NCBI GenBank assembly: GCA_037157565.1
Contig: JAZHRO010000056.1
Coordinates: forward strand, 28,581,501-28,645,500
DNA: 64,000 nucleotides
Direction of reading: 5' to 3'
Source of the DNA: Thalassia testudinum
Taxonomy: Eukaryota > Streptophyta > Magnoliopsida > Alismatales > Hydrocharitaceae
Shown piece after piece: positions 1-9,672 of the stretch. The notes under the pieces were generated by a model. It was not told the origin of the DNA and ran no database searches. It saw only the letters and a list, made by a program, of their open reading frames with translations. The first letter of the stretch is position 1; each line of letters opens with the position of its first letter. The translations under genes and the position numbers were made by a program.

Positions 1-1319
1 TAAATGAATTCGTCGTACAACCGACTGAAAGTGATTCCCGCCTCTTCGCTAACCTAGCCAAGAGGTTGAAATCACCCAATAGTACGATAACAAATTCAGG
101 TTTTATTTCATGTTTTAAAATTTGTTTTAGCCCATTTTCTTCAGTTGGGGTTTTCTCCTGTTGAGTGGCCAACTAAGTGACCAAGTTCACCGGCTATGTA
201 CTAGACTTGATTAAGTCTAGGTTAGCCCAAGTGTAGTCTCTAAATTGTAACCCTGAAGATTTAACCCTAAGGTTCATGCACTTCCCGGGTTTGTTTTATT
301 TCAGTAGACCACAAAAGTATGGTTCTTTCTTTGACAACAATTGGAATCAAATTAACTTGAAATTTTGTGAGTAGATTCCTTTTTCAATTATTTTTTCATA
401 GAACATTTTTTTTGAATTTTTTTACTGTTTCAATTGAATTTTTAGGGATTTTTGAATGTCAGGGCGTCAAATCTGGAATTTTGACCCCTGGTTGGTTTTT
501 TTCCTTGAAACAGTATCAAATGACCATAAAAAATTTGGGAAAAATATGGAAAATGAAGCCAAAGAGATCATCTTTTAAACCCCACCATTTTTAGTCAAAA
601 TAGATTCGAGGATTACTTGGAATTACTTTTTGAAATTTGAAAAATCTCAAATCTAGGACAGTCAGACCCCTATGCACTTCACGAAGTTTTTAAAAATTTT
701 ATACTTGGAATTTTTTCAAATGAATGGTAGCGTTTGAAAGATGGTTTGAAAATGAACGTTTATCCCAAATTTCATAACTTTTTTCTCACTAATTTTTCGA
801 CACTCGAATTTTTAAATCAGACTTTGAAATTTGATCGAAAATCAGAAGATGGTGGAAAAGCTTTTGAGGGTTTGGGTTTGAAATCCAAGCTTTCCACCAA
901 AAAGAATTATTATTTTTTTTCAAAAGTTTTGTTCTTCTTTTTTTTTCAAAAGGGAACTTTTTTAATGGATTTCAAAAATATATATAATTTTTTTCTTCTT
1001 TTTTAAAGCTACCTAGGATTCAAAAAGAAACCTAATCTAGATTTTTTTTGATTTTTTTTATTTCTTTTCCTTTTCTTTCACGGAAATGAATATTTTTTTT
1101 TTCTTTTTCCAGAAGAAATTACACAAAATAAATCTACTCCTAAGGTTCAAAGGAAAACCTACTCTAAAAAGGAGATGATGTGCACCTGGATTTGTTTTCT
1201 GTGCTCCTTGTGTGCGCAGATCTCGTTCTTCTTCCATTTCCTACACATCCAAAAACAAAGTAGAGGCAAATTTATCGTTGATGGTTTCAAAGATCGAAAT
1301 CAAAGAAAATGGCATTGCC
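1..1319 (-). other. Element E internal leader (5' UTR side), partial
   Basis: This T-rich stretch on the plus strand (A-rich in sense) lies between the window edge and a minus-strand primer-binding site. By position it is the untranslated leader between the 5' LTR and gag of a minus-strand Athila element whose coding part is off the left edge. Element B has a comparable gene-free leader at 12657 to 14255. Short open frames here (for example 367 to 594) are low complexity and I see no coding signal. Confidence 0.55.
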
Positions 1320-1337
1320 TCCCCAGCAACGGCGCCA
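1320..1337 (-). promoter_or_regulatory. Primer-binding site of element E (tRNA-Asp type)
   Basis: In minus-strand sense it reads TGGCGCCGTTGCTGGGGA, which matches the usual Athila PBS complementary to the 3' end of tRNA-Asp except at one base. It ends 2 nt from the LTR edge at 1340, as expected for minus-strand priming of reverse transcription. Confidence 0.8.
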
Positions 1338-1339
1338 TT

Positions 1340-1985
1340 TGTTGTGAAGCGTATCATGCGTATTTAATAGAAAAACATCGAAGTATAGTTCGCAATAAAA
1401 TCAAACAAAGATATTTAATAAATGATAACGAGACTTTGAGTCCCGGTCGTTCGTCTCTGAAAGGCGTTTGTTTTACTTTTGAACTCAATCTTTTACTACT
1501 CTACTTTGTTCAAAATTGCACGTCGGTTTCCAGCCTTCTGGTTAAAATTTCACCACTTCTATTATGAACCCAGATTACATGTGCGTGTGTTAAATAGATT
1601 ACAAAGGCGAAAGGGTGAGTTTCTTTGCGCACGATTCTAGTGAGGTGGTGACTGTTTACAGAAAATGCACCTAAAGTCAGATTTTCTATATTTTTCGAAA
1701 ATGACATTCTTATAGCAAAATATTAGAAATTAAAAAAAGGCAACATTAATCACACAAAAAATATTGCAATGAGGTCATGATGACTCTTAACACATAGACA
1801 TATATATAAAGAAAATATATTTTTCATTCATTTGGAGAGTGTTTGCAACATGAACTTGCAGAGGAAAGCTTGTACATGAATGCTTAAAAGTGTAATTCTA
1901 GCTACTAGAAAACAATCTCATACAACAATCTACGAGGGGATTTTGCATGCATCATTCAGGAAGAATAAGAACTACACTACTAAGA
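1340..1985 (-). repeat. Element E 5' LTR, truncated
   Basis: The LTR edge is set by TG at 1340 just after the PBS. About 100 nt inside is a block with GAGTCCCGGTCGTTCGTCTC, resembling the U5 block in other LTRs of the window. The right end is unclear: near 1985 the sequence becomes pol of element A on the other strand, so this LTR was cut by deletion or recombination. No terminal CA or PPT is visible, and the end coordinate is approximate. Confidence 0.5.
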
Positions 1986-1989
1986 CGCT

Positions 1990-3050
1990 CCCTGAGAATC
2001 TAAAATATCAGGTTTTAGGACCACATAAGACGCTCCCTGTGATTATCAGTGCTAAATTAACAAAGGAGCAGGAGATTAAATGGATTAAGGTCCTAAAGGA
2101 ACACAAGGAGGCAAGGAGCAGGAGATTAAACTGATTAACATCCTAAAGGAACACATGGAGGCAATTGGTTGGACCATTCATGACCTTAGGGGGATCGAGC
2201 CATCTTACTGCAATCACAGAATATTTTTGGAACATGGATCCCGGCCTTCTAGCCAGATGCTAAGGAGATTAAACCCGAATATGCGAGAAGTGGTCAAGAA
2301 GGAGATTATCAAGTGGCTCGATGCAAGAATCATTTATCTGATCCCTAATAGTCCTTGGGTAAGTCCCGTGTAAATTGTTCCCAAGAAAGCTGGGATTACC
2401 GTTGTGACTAACGAGAAAGGAGAATCTGTTACAACTCGTTCAACTTCATCTTGGAGAGTTTGTATTGATTACAGGAAGCTGAACATAGCCACGAAAAAAG
2501 ATCACTTCCCTTTGGCTTTTATTGATCAAATTCTTAAAAGACTATCCAGGCAGAAGTACTTCTGTTTCCTTGATGGCTACTTGGGATACAACCAAGTCCC
2601 TATCCATCCTAAGGATTAGGAGAAAATGACTTCACCTGTTCCTACGAAGCCTTTGCTTTCCATAGGATGCCATTTGGCTTATGCAATGCACCTACGACTT
2701 TTCAAAGGTGTATCCTGGCCATATTCTTTGACATTCTGGGAGAAGAGTCATTTCATGACATAAGAAGGCATCGTCTTGTGTAATGTAATCTCTAAACGGG
2801 GAATCGAAATGGACAAAGCTAAGGTTGATGCTATAGCTAAACTTCCCCCTCCCACATCTATCAAACACATTCGATCATTTCTTGGTCATGTGGGATTGTA
2901 CAAGAGATTCATCAAGGACTTTTCAAAGGTTGCTCATCCTTTGAGCAATCTTCTCACCAAAGAAACGCTGTTTGATTTCGACGAATCATGCCATAAGGCA
3001 TTTGATTTTCTTAAAATGGCAATCACTTGTGCTTCAGTGTTGCAACCACC
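1990..3050 (+). pseudogene. Element A reverse transcriptase (broken, catalytic box deleted)
   Basis: This is the RT of an Athila polyprotein. Recognisable blocks are the GWTIHDLRGIEPSYC stretch (about 2167), WVSPV (about 2356), WRVCIDYRKLN (about 2455), FLDGY (about 2569) and MPFGLCNAP (shifted frame, about 2668). A tandem duplication of about 50 nt near 2060 to 2160 and several stops and frameshifts break the frame. Near 2741 the reading jumps from the FFDILG block directly to the EKSHFM block: about 40 codons including the FMDD catalytic box present in element C are gone. This copy cannot encode active RT. Confidence 0.88.
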
Positions 3051-3590
3051 GATTTGGATAGCCCCATTTGAGATCATGACTGATGCTTTTGATTCGCGGT
3101 CGGGGCTGTTTTGGGTCAAAATATTGACAGGAAGCCCTCTGTCATGTACTACGCTAGTAAAACTCTGGACGAGGCCTAGAGGAACTACACTGTTACTGAG
3201 AAGGAATTACTAGCTGTAGTGTTTACTTTGGAGAAATTTAGGGCTTATCTTTTAGGGTCTCACGTCATCATATATACCGACCACTCGGCCTTGAGACACC
3301 TCTAGGCCAACAAGGATGCCAAACCCTGGCTTATTCGATGGATTCTTCTGCTTCAGGAATTTGATCTTGAAATCAGGGATAAATCTGGGGTATAGGATGT
3401 GGTGGTGGATCATCTGTCAAGACTTTTGAGCGATTCTTCTCGTCCAGACATTCCAATTGGTGATACTTTTCTGGATGAGACTATCCTTACAGTTTTAGGT
3501 GTTCAAACCCTGTGGTCTATTGACATTGTTAATTATTTGGCCGTTGGTCAAATACCCCAAGATTGGAAAAGCAACAACGGCATAGACTCA
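3051..3590 (+). pseudogene. Element A RNase H and connection domain (broken)
   Basis: The stretch starts with PFEIMTDAFD, the first RNase H strand, where related copies read DASD. After a frameshift near 3110 it continues with YASKTLDEA, TEKELLAVVF and IIYTDHSALRHL. In-frame TAG codons interrupt it, for instance after DEA and HL. Gypsy RNase H degrades the RNA strand during reverse transcription. It is fused between RT and integrase in the normal order. Confidence 0.85.
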
Positions 3591-4793
3591 AATCTGAGGC
3601 CAAATATTACTTCTAGGAGGACGCTGAATTGTACCGCATCGGCTCTAATCAAATTATTCGCTGATACGTTGCGGAGAATGAATTCAAGAGTATATTCACG
3701 TTCTGCATCTGCATGTGGTGGACACTTCTCCGAGAAAAAGATTGCTGCAAAAAGTTTGCAATCTAGATTCTGTTGGCCATCTTTTTTCAAGGATGCCTAG
3801 GACTTCTCGAGGTTGTGTTCCTGATGCCAGGCACTTGGGAGCATAACCAAGAGAGACATGATGCCCCTAAACCCGATTCTTCCTATCGAAATTTTTGACG
3901 TTTGAGATATCAATTTCATGGGACCCTTCCTCCCTTCATTTGGACATTAGTACATTCTCGTTGCTATTGATTACATGTCCAAGTGGATCGAGGCTATTCC
4001 CACCTGAACCAATGACCATAAGGTGGTCATTGATTTCATCAAGAAAAACATTTTTAGTCGGTTCGGGATTCCAAGGGCCATCATCTACGATGGTGGCACT
4101 CATTTCACTAATGCCTAGTTCCGTAATTTGCTGGTAAAGTATGGGGTTAATCACAGAATCTCCACACCTTACCATCCCCAGACGAATGGACAAGTTGAGA
4201 TCTCCAATCGGGAGATCAAGAATATTATGCAGAAAATGGTTAAGCCTGATCGCAAAGACTGGACTCAAAATCTTGAGGATGCTCTTTGGGCCTACCGTAC
4301 GACGTATAAAATGCCCATAGACATGTCTCTGTTTCATCTAGTGTGTGGAAGGGCCTGCCATTTACCCATAGAAATTGAACATAGGGCATTCTAGGCAATC
4401 AAGCAATGTAATCTAGATCTGAGTTTAGCCAGGAAGACTAGCAAACTCCAACTATTTGAGTTGGAGGAGCTTAGAAATGACGTGTATGAGAATGCCAAGA
4501 TTTACATTGCTTAGACCAAAGCTCTTCATGACCAATTGATTTCCCGCAGGAGCTTTGAGTCGAACCAGAAAGTCTGGCTCTTTGATTCTCGACTTAAGCT
4601 CTTTCCTAGCAAACTTAGGTTGAAATGGAATAGCCCATTCATTATTGATCAGTTATTTTCAAATGAGGTTGTTCAGATCTCTGACCCGAGGATGGGTAAT
4701 TCATTCAAAGCCAACGGTCAACATCTGAAGCTTGTTATTGACCATACTGTTCCAGAACCTGCCTCAAATGTGGTTGCTCTATCTATGTTGTGA
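3591..4793 (+). pseudogene. Element A integrase (broken)
   Basis: The order is a damaged zinc-binding region (about 3695 to 3840), the DDE core and the C-terminal region. The first core acidic position reads INFMGPF (about 3909), with Asn where Athila usually has Asp. The second reads YDGGTHF (about 4088), and the glutamate is kept in [12 protein letters not shown] (about 4183). Then come [10 protein letters not shown] and a well-preserved C-terminus ending TGA at 4791 to 4793. Stops are mostly TAG where TGG or CAG is expected. No chromodomain follows, as expected for Athila. Confidence 0.88.
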
Positions 4794-5368
4794 CTTCTTT
4801 GGTTGGACTATGCCTAGCTGACAGCATTAAACTCAACAGTTGTACATTCTGACTCAAAGCTGACCTGAGCTGCATATTTAGGTGATATTTTCGGCATTCT
4901 GCCCTTCCTTTTATGTCTTTTATTCTCAATGCGAACATTGCATCAGCTAGGCATGGGGGGTGGATTCATTTCAGAATCATTTTGTTAGCACTGTGGAATT
5001 CTTGTAAATTCTACTTATTTTCTTATATATACGTTAGGAAAAAATTGAATTAGGAAGGAATACTTGGACATTAGGAATTTTCAATCTTAAGAAATATTAC
5101 AGTAAGACTTGAACACTAAGACCCTTCAGGTCTTTGAGCTTAATCAGCCCAGGTATCGACTAAAATGTGGATTTGTTTATTGAGTCCTCACCATCCTGAA
5201 TTCTATTTTAATTTGATTAAATAAGTTTCGGTGATAAGTACATGACTTATCAACCCACCTTATGATTTGAGGGAACTTTATGTCTAAGCATCTACACACT
5301 ATTCGTCACTGACTCGTTGTTCGGTGGTCTTAATGGAAATTGGGTAGCTAATAAACCTTCTAAGGCGA

Positions 5369-5425
5369 TATGGCTGGCAAGTTATCGTGTGTAACAACCC
5401 ATAGGTAGGTTGTCTAGAGCCTAGT
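5369..5425 (+). repeat. 3' UTR module, copy 1 of element A
   Basis: Starts ATATGGCTGGCAAGTTATCG and ends around GGTTGTCTAGAGCC. The same module recurs at 5597 and, on the minus strand, in elements C and G, always as a pair around a purine tract. Confidence 0.8.
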
Positions 5426-5509
5426 CACAGGACCATTCTCTTCTTGTTGCCTCTAGGTAAATCTTAGACCAGGGAAGCCACCTACTTAAAGAAAATGAAA
5501 AACAAAGCT

Positions 5510-5577
5510 CAAAAAGAAAAGGAAAAGAAAAAAAAAAAGAAAAAGAAGAAAAGAATGAAAAAGAAATAAAAGAAATA
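5510..5577 (+). repeat. Internal purine tract of element A
   Basis: About 65 nt of almost only A and G on the sense strand, lying between the two module copies. Elements C (27555 to 27640) and G (about 55975 to 56050) have a comparable tract at the same place. It could be a simple-sequence expansion or an internal polypurine tract; the sequence alone does not decide. Confidence 0.6.
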
Positions 5578-5596
5578 AGCCACTTCACCGGATGAG

Positions 5597-5656
5597 TATG
5601 GCTGGCAAGTTGTTAGTGGTAACAGCTCATCGATCTGTTGTCCAGAACCCAGCTCA
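5597..5656 (+). repeat. 3' UTR module, copy 2 of element A
   Basis: Reads TATGGCTGGCAAGTTGTTAG, then TAACAGCTCATCGATC and GTTGTCCAGAACCCAGCTC. Second member of the pair flanking the purine tract. Confidence 0.8.
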
Positions 5657-5934
5657 AGAAATGCACTAAAAATTCCAAAACACTTAGGAAGAAGTGGAGA
5701 AGTAGAATAAGCCAGGGAGATATACACTGCATTCACCCGTGTGTTGACCCCATAAGAAATAAAAGGAGGGAGAAAGCTACCAGTCGTATAGATACACCTT
5801 CAGGCAGATTTCTTTCTAAGGTCACTTAGGGGCGTAGAAACCTGAAGTCCATTTTGATTGCCGATCAATGAGTCTATCACATTCACAAAAAGATGCCTAG
5901 AACTTAGGGTTCTCATAAATCTTAGGTGGGTTGA

Positions 5935-5939
5935 GTGGC
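5935..5939. repeat. Target-site duplication of element B, left
   Basis: GTGGC here and again at 16521 to 16525, directly outside the two LTRs. The joined flanks match an uninterrupted stretch in element C (reverse complement of about 27183 to 27212), confirming an insertion into the 3' UTR of A. Confidence 0.97.
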
Positions 5940-6338
5940 TGATTGCGATTTCACACGGTTTGTTAAAATACGTCGTTGTAACGCGTAAAACCGATCAACT
6001 CTTAAATTTATATTCCTAGATAGGGAAGTATCTAGGGTCGTCCAAGGAGGCCAAATGTTTGCAATAGTGATTCTCTTGCTTGGAATACAATCTCAACTTT
6101 CTTTTTGGTATTTTTCAATATATCATTTTTTTTTGTTTTAAATTAAGACAATATGCGGAATGGTGACGGGAAGGTAATTCACACTTCAATTTAACTACTA
6201 CTTTCTAGTGGCAAGTAGAGCCTCTCCCTAAACTCACTCTAGGCAAGTGGAGGCCTAGAATAATTAGGGAGAGGGAGTGAAAAATGCTAAAAAGCAAAGC
6301 AAGTAGAAATGCAAAATAGAAAATTGCAAAGAAGGCAA

Positions 6339-6698
6339 CTAGATTACTGAAAAATGTTTTACAAAAAAGGCTAGTAGAGGAATGCTTCTACTACTAGAAT
6401 ATTTAAAATAAAGAAAAGAAAACACAAATCCTCTAGATAGATGGTGAAGAAGAGGGCTTCTTGCTCCAAGGTTGGTGGCTCCCAAGCTTGAAAAGAATCC
6501 TTCAACTCCTTCCTTACAGTGCTCCGCCAAGGTGATGTCCTCCAAGGCAAGCCCAAGGGGGCGTGCCCTAAGCTTCTCTCCAAGGGTGGACGTCCACCCT
6601 AGGTCCTTCTCCCTTGCCTGGCCATCCTCCTTGAAGTGGAAGAGTCCTCCTCCTTGGCGTGGCTCAAGTTGAAGAGAGTGGGGAGAAGAAGGCACCAA
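6339..6698 (-). other. Open 119-codon frame in the LTR of B, downstream of the TATA box
   Basis: An ATG-started frame on the sense strand begins about 120 nt after the TATA box and is open in both LTR copies (the other at 14677 to 15036). I recognise no domain. The few differences between copies mostly change amino acids, which suggests no coding constraint. It could be an upstream ORF in the transcript leader or chance. Confidence 0.3.
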
Positions 6699-6820
6699 AG
6701 GGGCTGGTGATGTGCCCCTTTAATCTCCTTCTCTACTACTTCTTCTTGGCCGTAGGTATAGGTGGTTTAGGTAGAAAAATATACTAAGGGAGGATGTCCC
6801 AAAATGGTGGTAGGTGGTGG

Positions 6821-6830
6821 CTTTTTATAG
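6821..6830 (-). promoter_or_regulatory. TATA box of element B, left LTR
   Basis: Minus-strand sense CTATAAAAAG, placed as in other LTRs of the window; the same sequence is in the right LTR. Confidence 0.7.
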
Positions 6831-6922
6831 AATAGGATGGCGGGTTAAGGTGCCCCTTGAAATGGAGGGCTAGGATGGAAAGATGAGGGTGGTTGGTGAT
6901 CCTATGCCTAGGGTGAGTTGGC

Positions 6923-7026
6923 GCCAACCCAAGGGGTGTTAAAGGGGGTGGTTATGGTGGTGTTGGTGTCTTTTGCCAACCCAAGGGGTGTTAAAGGGGG
7001 TGGTTATGGTGGTGTTGGTGTCTTTT
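6923..7026. repeat. 52 bp tandem duplication in left LTR of B
   Basis: Two consecutive units starting GCCAACCCAAGGGGTG and ending GTGTCTTTT. The right LTR has one unit, so the duplication arose after or during this insertion. Confidence 0.9.
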
Positions 7027-7042
7027 GGTGGTGGAGAGACAC

Positions 7043-7066
7043 CCCCATGTTGGCGCCAACATGGGG
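7043..7066. repeat. 24 nt perfect palindrome in U3 of B
   Basis: Arms CCCCATGTTGGC and GCCAACATGGGG with no spacer, about 215 bp upstream of the TATA box. The right LTR copy (15329 to 15352) differs by one central base. The core TTGGCGCCAA resembles an E2F site and recurs near 6919. Confidence 0.85.
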
Positions 7067-7329
7067 TCTTCTAGAAGGGGAGTTAGGTGGATGGTGGAGA
7101 TGGATTCAAGGGGGATTGTGTGGTGGAGATGAGGGGGGATTTTGGAGGGAAAAGTGGTGCCATTAAGGGGTGGTTATGGGTAGTTTTTGGCGCCACTTTT
7201 AGGTGCCTTTTGGAGGTGGTGGGTAGGTTAGGTTGGTGTCAAGTAGGTTAGCTTATGTGGAGCTTAGGTGGAGCTAGTTGGGTGGAGTTGGTAGGTGGGT
7301 TTTTGGGGTGGTACAAGCCAAGGAAGTTG

Positions 7330-8040
7330 GAGCATAGTTAAGCTAAGCTAAGCTAAGCTAAGCTAAGCTAGCTTAGCTAATGGAGGAGTAGAGGAGAAGG
7401 TGTTGGAGCTAGGGTTTGGAGGAAGGAGCTGAGGAGAAGAAGTCTGGAGCTGGAGCTGGAGCTGGCTGCTGCTGAAGAGGCTGGCATGGGGCTACTCTAG
7501 CTGGCTTAGCTTGCTAGTTCTTTGCTAGTTGCTAGGCCAAGCGAAAGTGAGCTAGCTTCTACCAAAATGAGCTGAGGTGAGTTAGCTCTGGTGCTCCCGG
7601 GGAGAATCAAGCAGGTTGAGGTAGCTAAGGTAGCTTAGCTCAACTGAGTTGAGCTAAGCTGAGTCCCCGGTAGCTGGACTTGAGCTTCCTGAGCTGAGAT
7701 GAGTTCTTCTTCAGCTGGCTGGAGCTGAGTGGAGCTGGATGTAGCTGGATCTAAGCTGGGGTGAACTCCTGTCAACTTAGCTGAGCTAGCTAGAGCTCCC
7801 TGTGGACTAGTGGGAGCTGAGATGAGCTAGACTCAGCTAAGTTGAGCTGGATCTGAGCTGACTTGAGCTAGGGTGAGCTAAGGTGAACTCTCTTGAGCTG
7901 CCATCCAGCTGAGATTAGCTGAATGGAGCTGGGATGAGCTAACCCTAGTTAAAGTAAGCTAGGTTCCAGCTGCGGTGAGCTGGATCAAGCTGAGGTGAGC
8001 TGGATCAAGCTGAGGTGAGCTGGATTAGGCTGAGTTCCAG
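7330..8040. repeat. AGCT-rich degenerate array in U3 of B, left LTR
   Basis: Starts with a clean AGCTA pentamer run (about 7337 to 7375) and continues as degenerate GAGCTG/GATGAGCTGG units to about 8040. The array lies 0.5 to 1.2 kb upstream of the TATA box. The right LTR has the same array at about 15614 to 16290. Confidence 0.85.
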
Positions 8041-8274
8041 CTAGTTTGGGCTTCTCCTTCACCATTTGCCTTCTTGAGTGCTAGGGTTTTAGGGATCTAT
8101 ATATCTGTACATCCCTAACACTCACAAAAACATATTAAAAAGACAATAAAAACTGCAATGCATGCCTAACCTATTTAATGCCTAAATGCAGCCCAAAAAC
8201 CCGTTTGCGGAGTAAAATCCTAAGAGTTAGGTTTGTTTTAATGCATAAGAATGATGATAAACTGGCGTTTATCA

Positions 8275-8312
8275 CACCCCCATGCTTATCTTTTGCTAGT
8301 CTCTTAGCAAAA
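8275..8312 (-). promoter_or_regulatory. PPT and upstream hairpin of element B
   Basis: In minus-strand sense the polypurine tract AAGCATGGGGGTG touches the 3' LTR. Just upstream is an inverted repeat TTTTGCTA and TAGCAAAA with a 6 nt loop (8291 to 8312), shared with every element here that has a 3' end. Confidence 0.88.
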
Positions 8313-9672
8313 TTTAAAATGGAATTTTTTGGGAAATCTAATTTTTTCGACTTTGGAGGAGAAAAAGAGATCAATTGACCTTGGTAGATTAAAAACACTA
8401 GAGGTACGGGATTTGTTAAAGATAAACATCGGGATTTGTTTTTGGGTTCAACCATTAGATAGAACGGGATCAATATATCTTCCAAAAAATTCTCAAATTA
8501 ACCTCTTGTTAATTCAGATGACTTGAAATTTTTGTTTTTAGGAATTTTTTTGGCTCATGAATCTGATTCTCAACTTGCAAAATCCTTTAAAACCTTGTGG
8601 CTGTGCTTGTGAAAAGCCAACATTTATAAGGGCGTGTTAATTTATTTATTTATTTATATATATATATATATTTATCCCCCATGCTTATTTTTAGCTTAGT
8701 CTTACAACAGATGTGTTGGGATCATCATTCCTGTTACCATTCCTCGAGGGGATTTTGGCGCCAGTACTTCGATATAGCACTGTCCATGACACCACCCAGG
8801 AGCTCACAACCCCAGAACACGATGCAGTGAAAAGGGGCGCTCCAAACAAACTCAAGCTCTTGCTCCGACACTATAGGTAGAGCACCGTCCAAGACACTTG
8901 AGCTGCTAAAATGCGCTTTAATGCTCCATCTAAAGATATGAAATATAGATATGGAGCAACACCGAGGCGGTAACATGTTGACATCGCGTCCTTAAAGAAG
9001 GCATTTTCCTCCTTCTCGGCGGTGGGAACTCAAACCAATGATCTGCTTCAGACTTTCACTAAGTCCAAACAAGGGAGTTTTTCAAATTTTTAGTTATTTT
9101 TAAGTGTTGGCTTGTGTGTGAAGAGTGACACAAGAAATTTCTCAAAACATGCAAGTTTTTGAATCAGAAGCTAAGTCAAATAATTTCCATATTGCAAAAT
9201 AGGATCAAGTCACCAGTACTATCATGAGTTCAGGTGAAATTTTATAGAAGGATATCTGATCTTGTCTAAAATAGATCCTGGAATTCTAATGATCAGATCC
9301 ATATCCTCATCCTTAGTTTGTTAAAGATTAAATCCCATTGTACCAAAAGTGAATTTTTCGACCTTAGTCCCGATTTCAAAATTTTTCCTCAAAAAGTTTT
9401 GAACATTTTTTTTTTTTGGGTATGCAAGCAGGAAATAAATTAAACAAAAATGCATGTTTTTAGGTTTTGAAAATCCTAAATCGATCATAAAATTTAAAAA
9501 CACCCCCCCATGCTTAAGATATGCCATGTCCTCATGCATTAGGAGGGAAAAGTGATCACCTTAGTGAAGAACGGTCGGGTTTAGGAGGAACAAAACCTGG
9601 AAAAAGAAGAAAAAAGGGAAAGCAAGAAAAAATGATGGGTTACCTCCCATCCAGTGCTATCTTTTACGCCAT
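8313..9672 (-). other. Element B 3' UTR
   Basis: No pol sequence. About 8735 to 8990 resembles the hairpin-module region of element D (CGATATAGCACTGTCCATG). A short conserved hairpin lies at 9636 to 9649. Small open frames here have no recognisable similarity. Confidence 0.75.
9636..9649 (-). other. Conserved post-pol hairpin, element B
   Basis: Minus-strand sense TGGGAGGTAACCCA, in which TGGG pairs with CCCA, 24 nt beyond the protease-frame stop. Element F has CGGGAGGCAACCCG at the equivalent place, so the outer pair differs in a pairing-preserving way. Confidence 0.65.

Larger units (their letters stand above)
4794..5934 (+). other. Element A 3' UTR, first part
   Basis: No open frame with protein similarity and no env-like ORF. 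It holds two copies of the ATGGCTGGCAAGTT module, a purine tract between them, and a box with GATATACACTG and GTGTTGACCCC at 5715 to 5752. All are shared with elements C and G. The UTR resumes after element B at 16521. Confidence 0.75.
5940..8274 (-). repeat. Element B 3' LTR (left copy)
   Basis: About 2335 bp, starting TGATTGCGATTTCAC and ending GCGTTTATCA on the plus strand. It is longer than the right copy because of a 52 bp tandem duplication (6923 to 7026) and an extra GAGCTGGATCAAGCTGAGGT unit near 7980. In minus-strand sense, U3 runs from 8274 to a TATA box at 6821 to 6830. It holds an AGCT-rich array, a 24 nt palindrome at 7043 to 7066, and an open 119-codon frame downstream of the TATA box. 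Confidence 0.97.

Noticed and set aside
7337..7375. AGCTA pentamer run as a telomere- or centromere-like satellite
   Set aside because: It is short, lies inside an LTR in both copies, and grades into the degenerate AGCT array.
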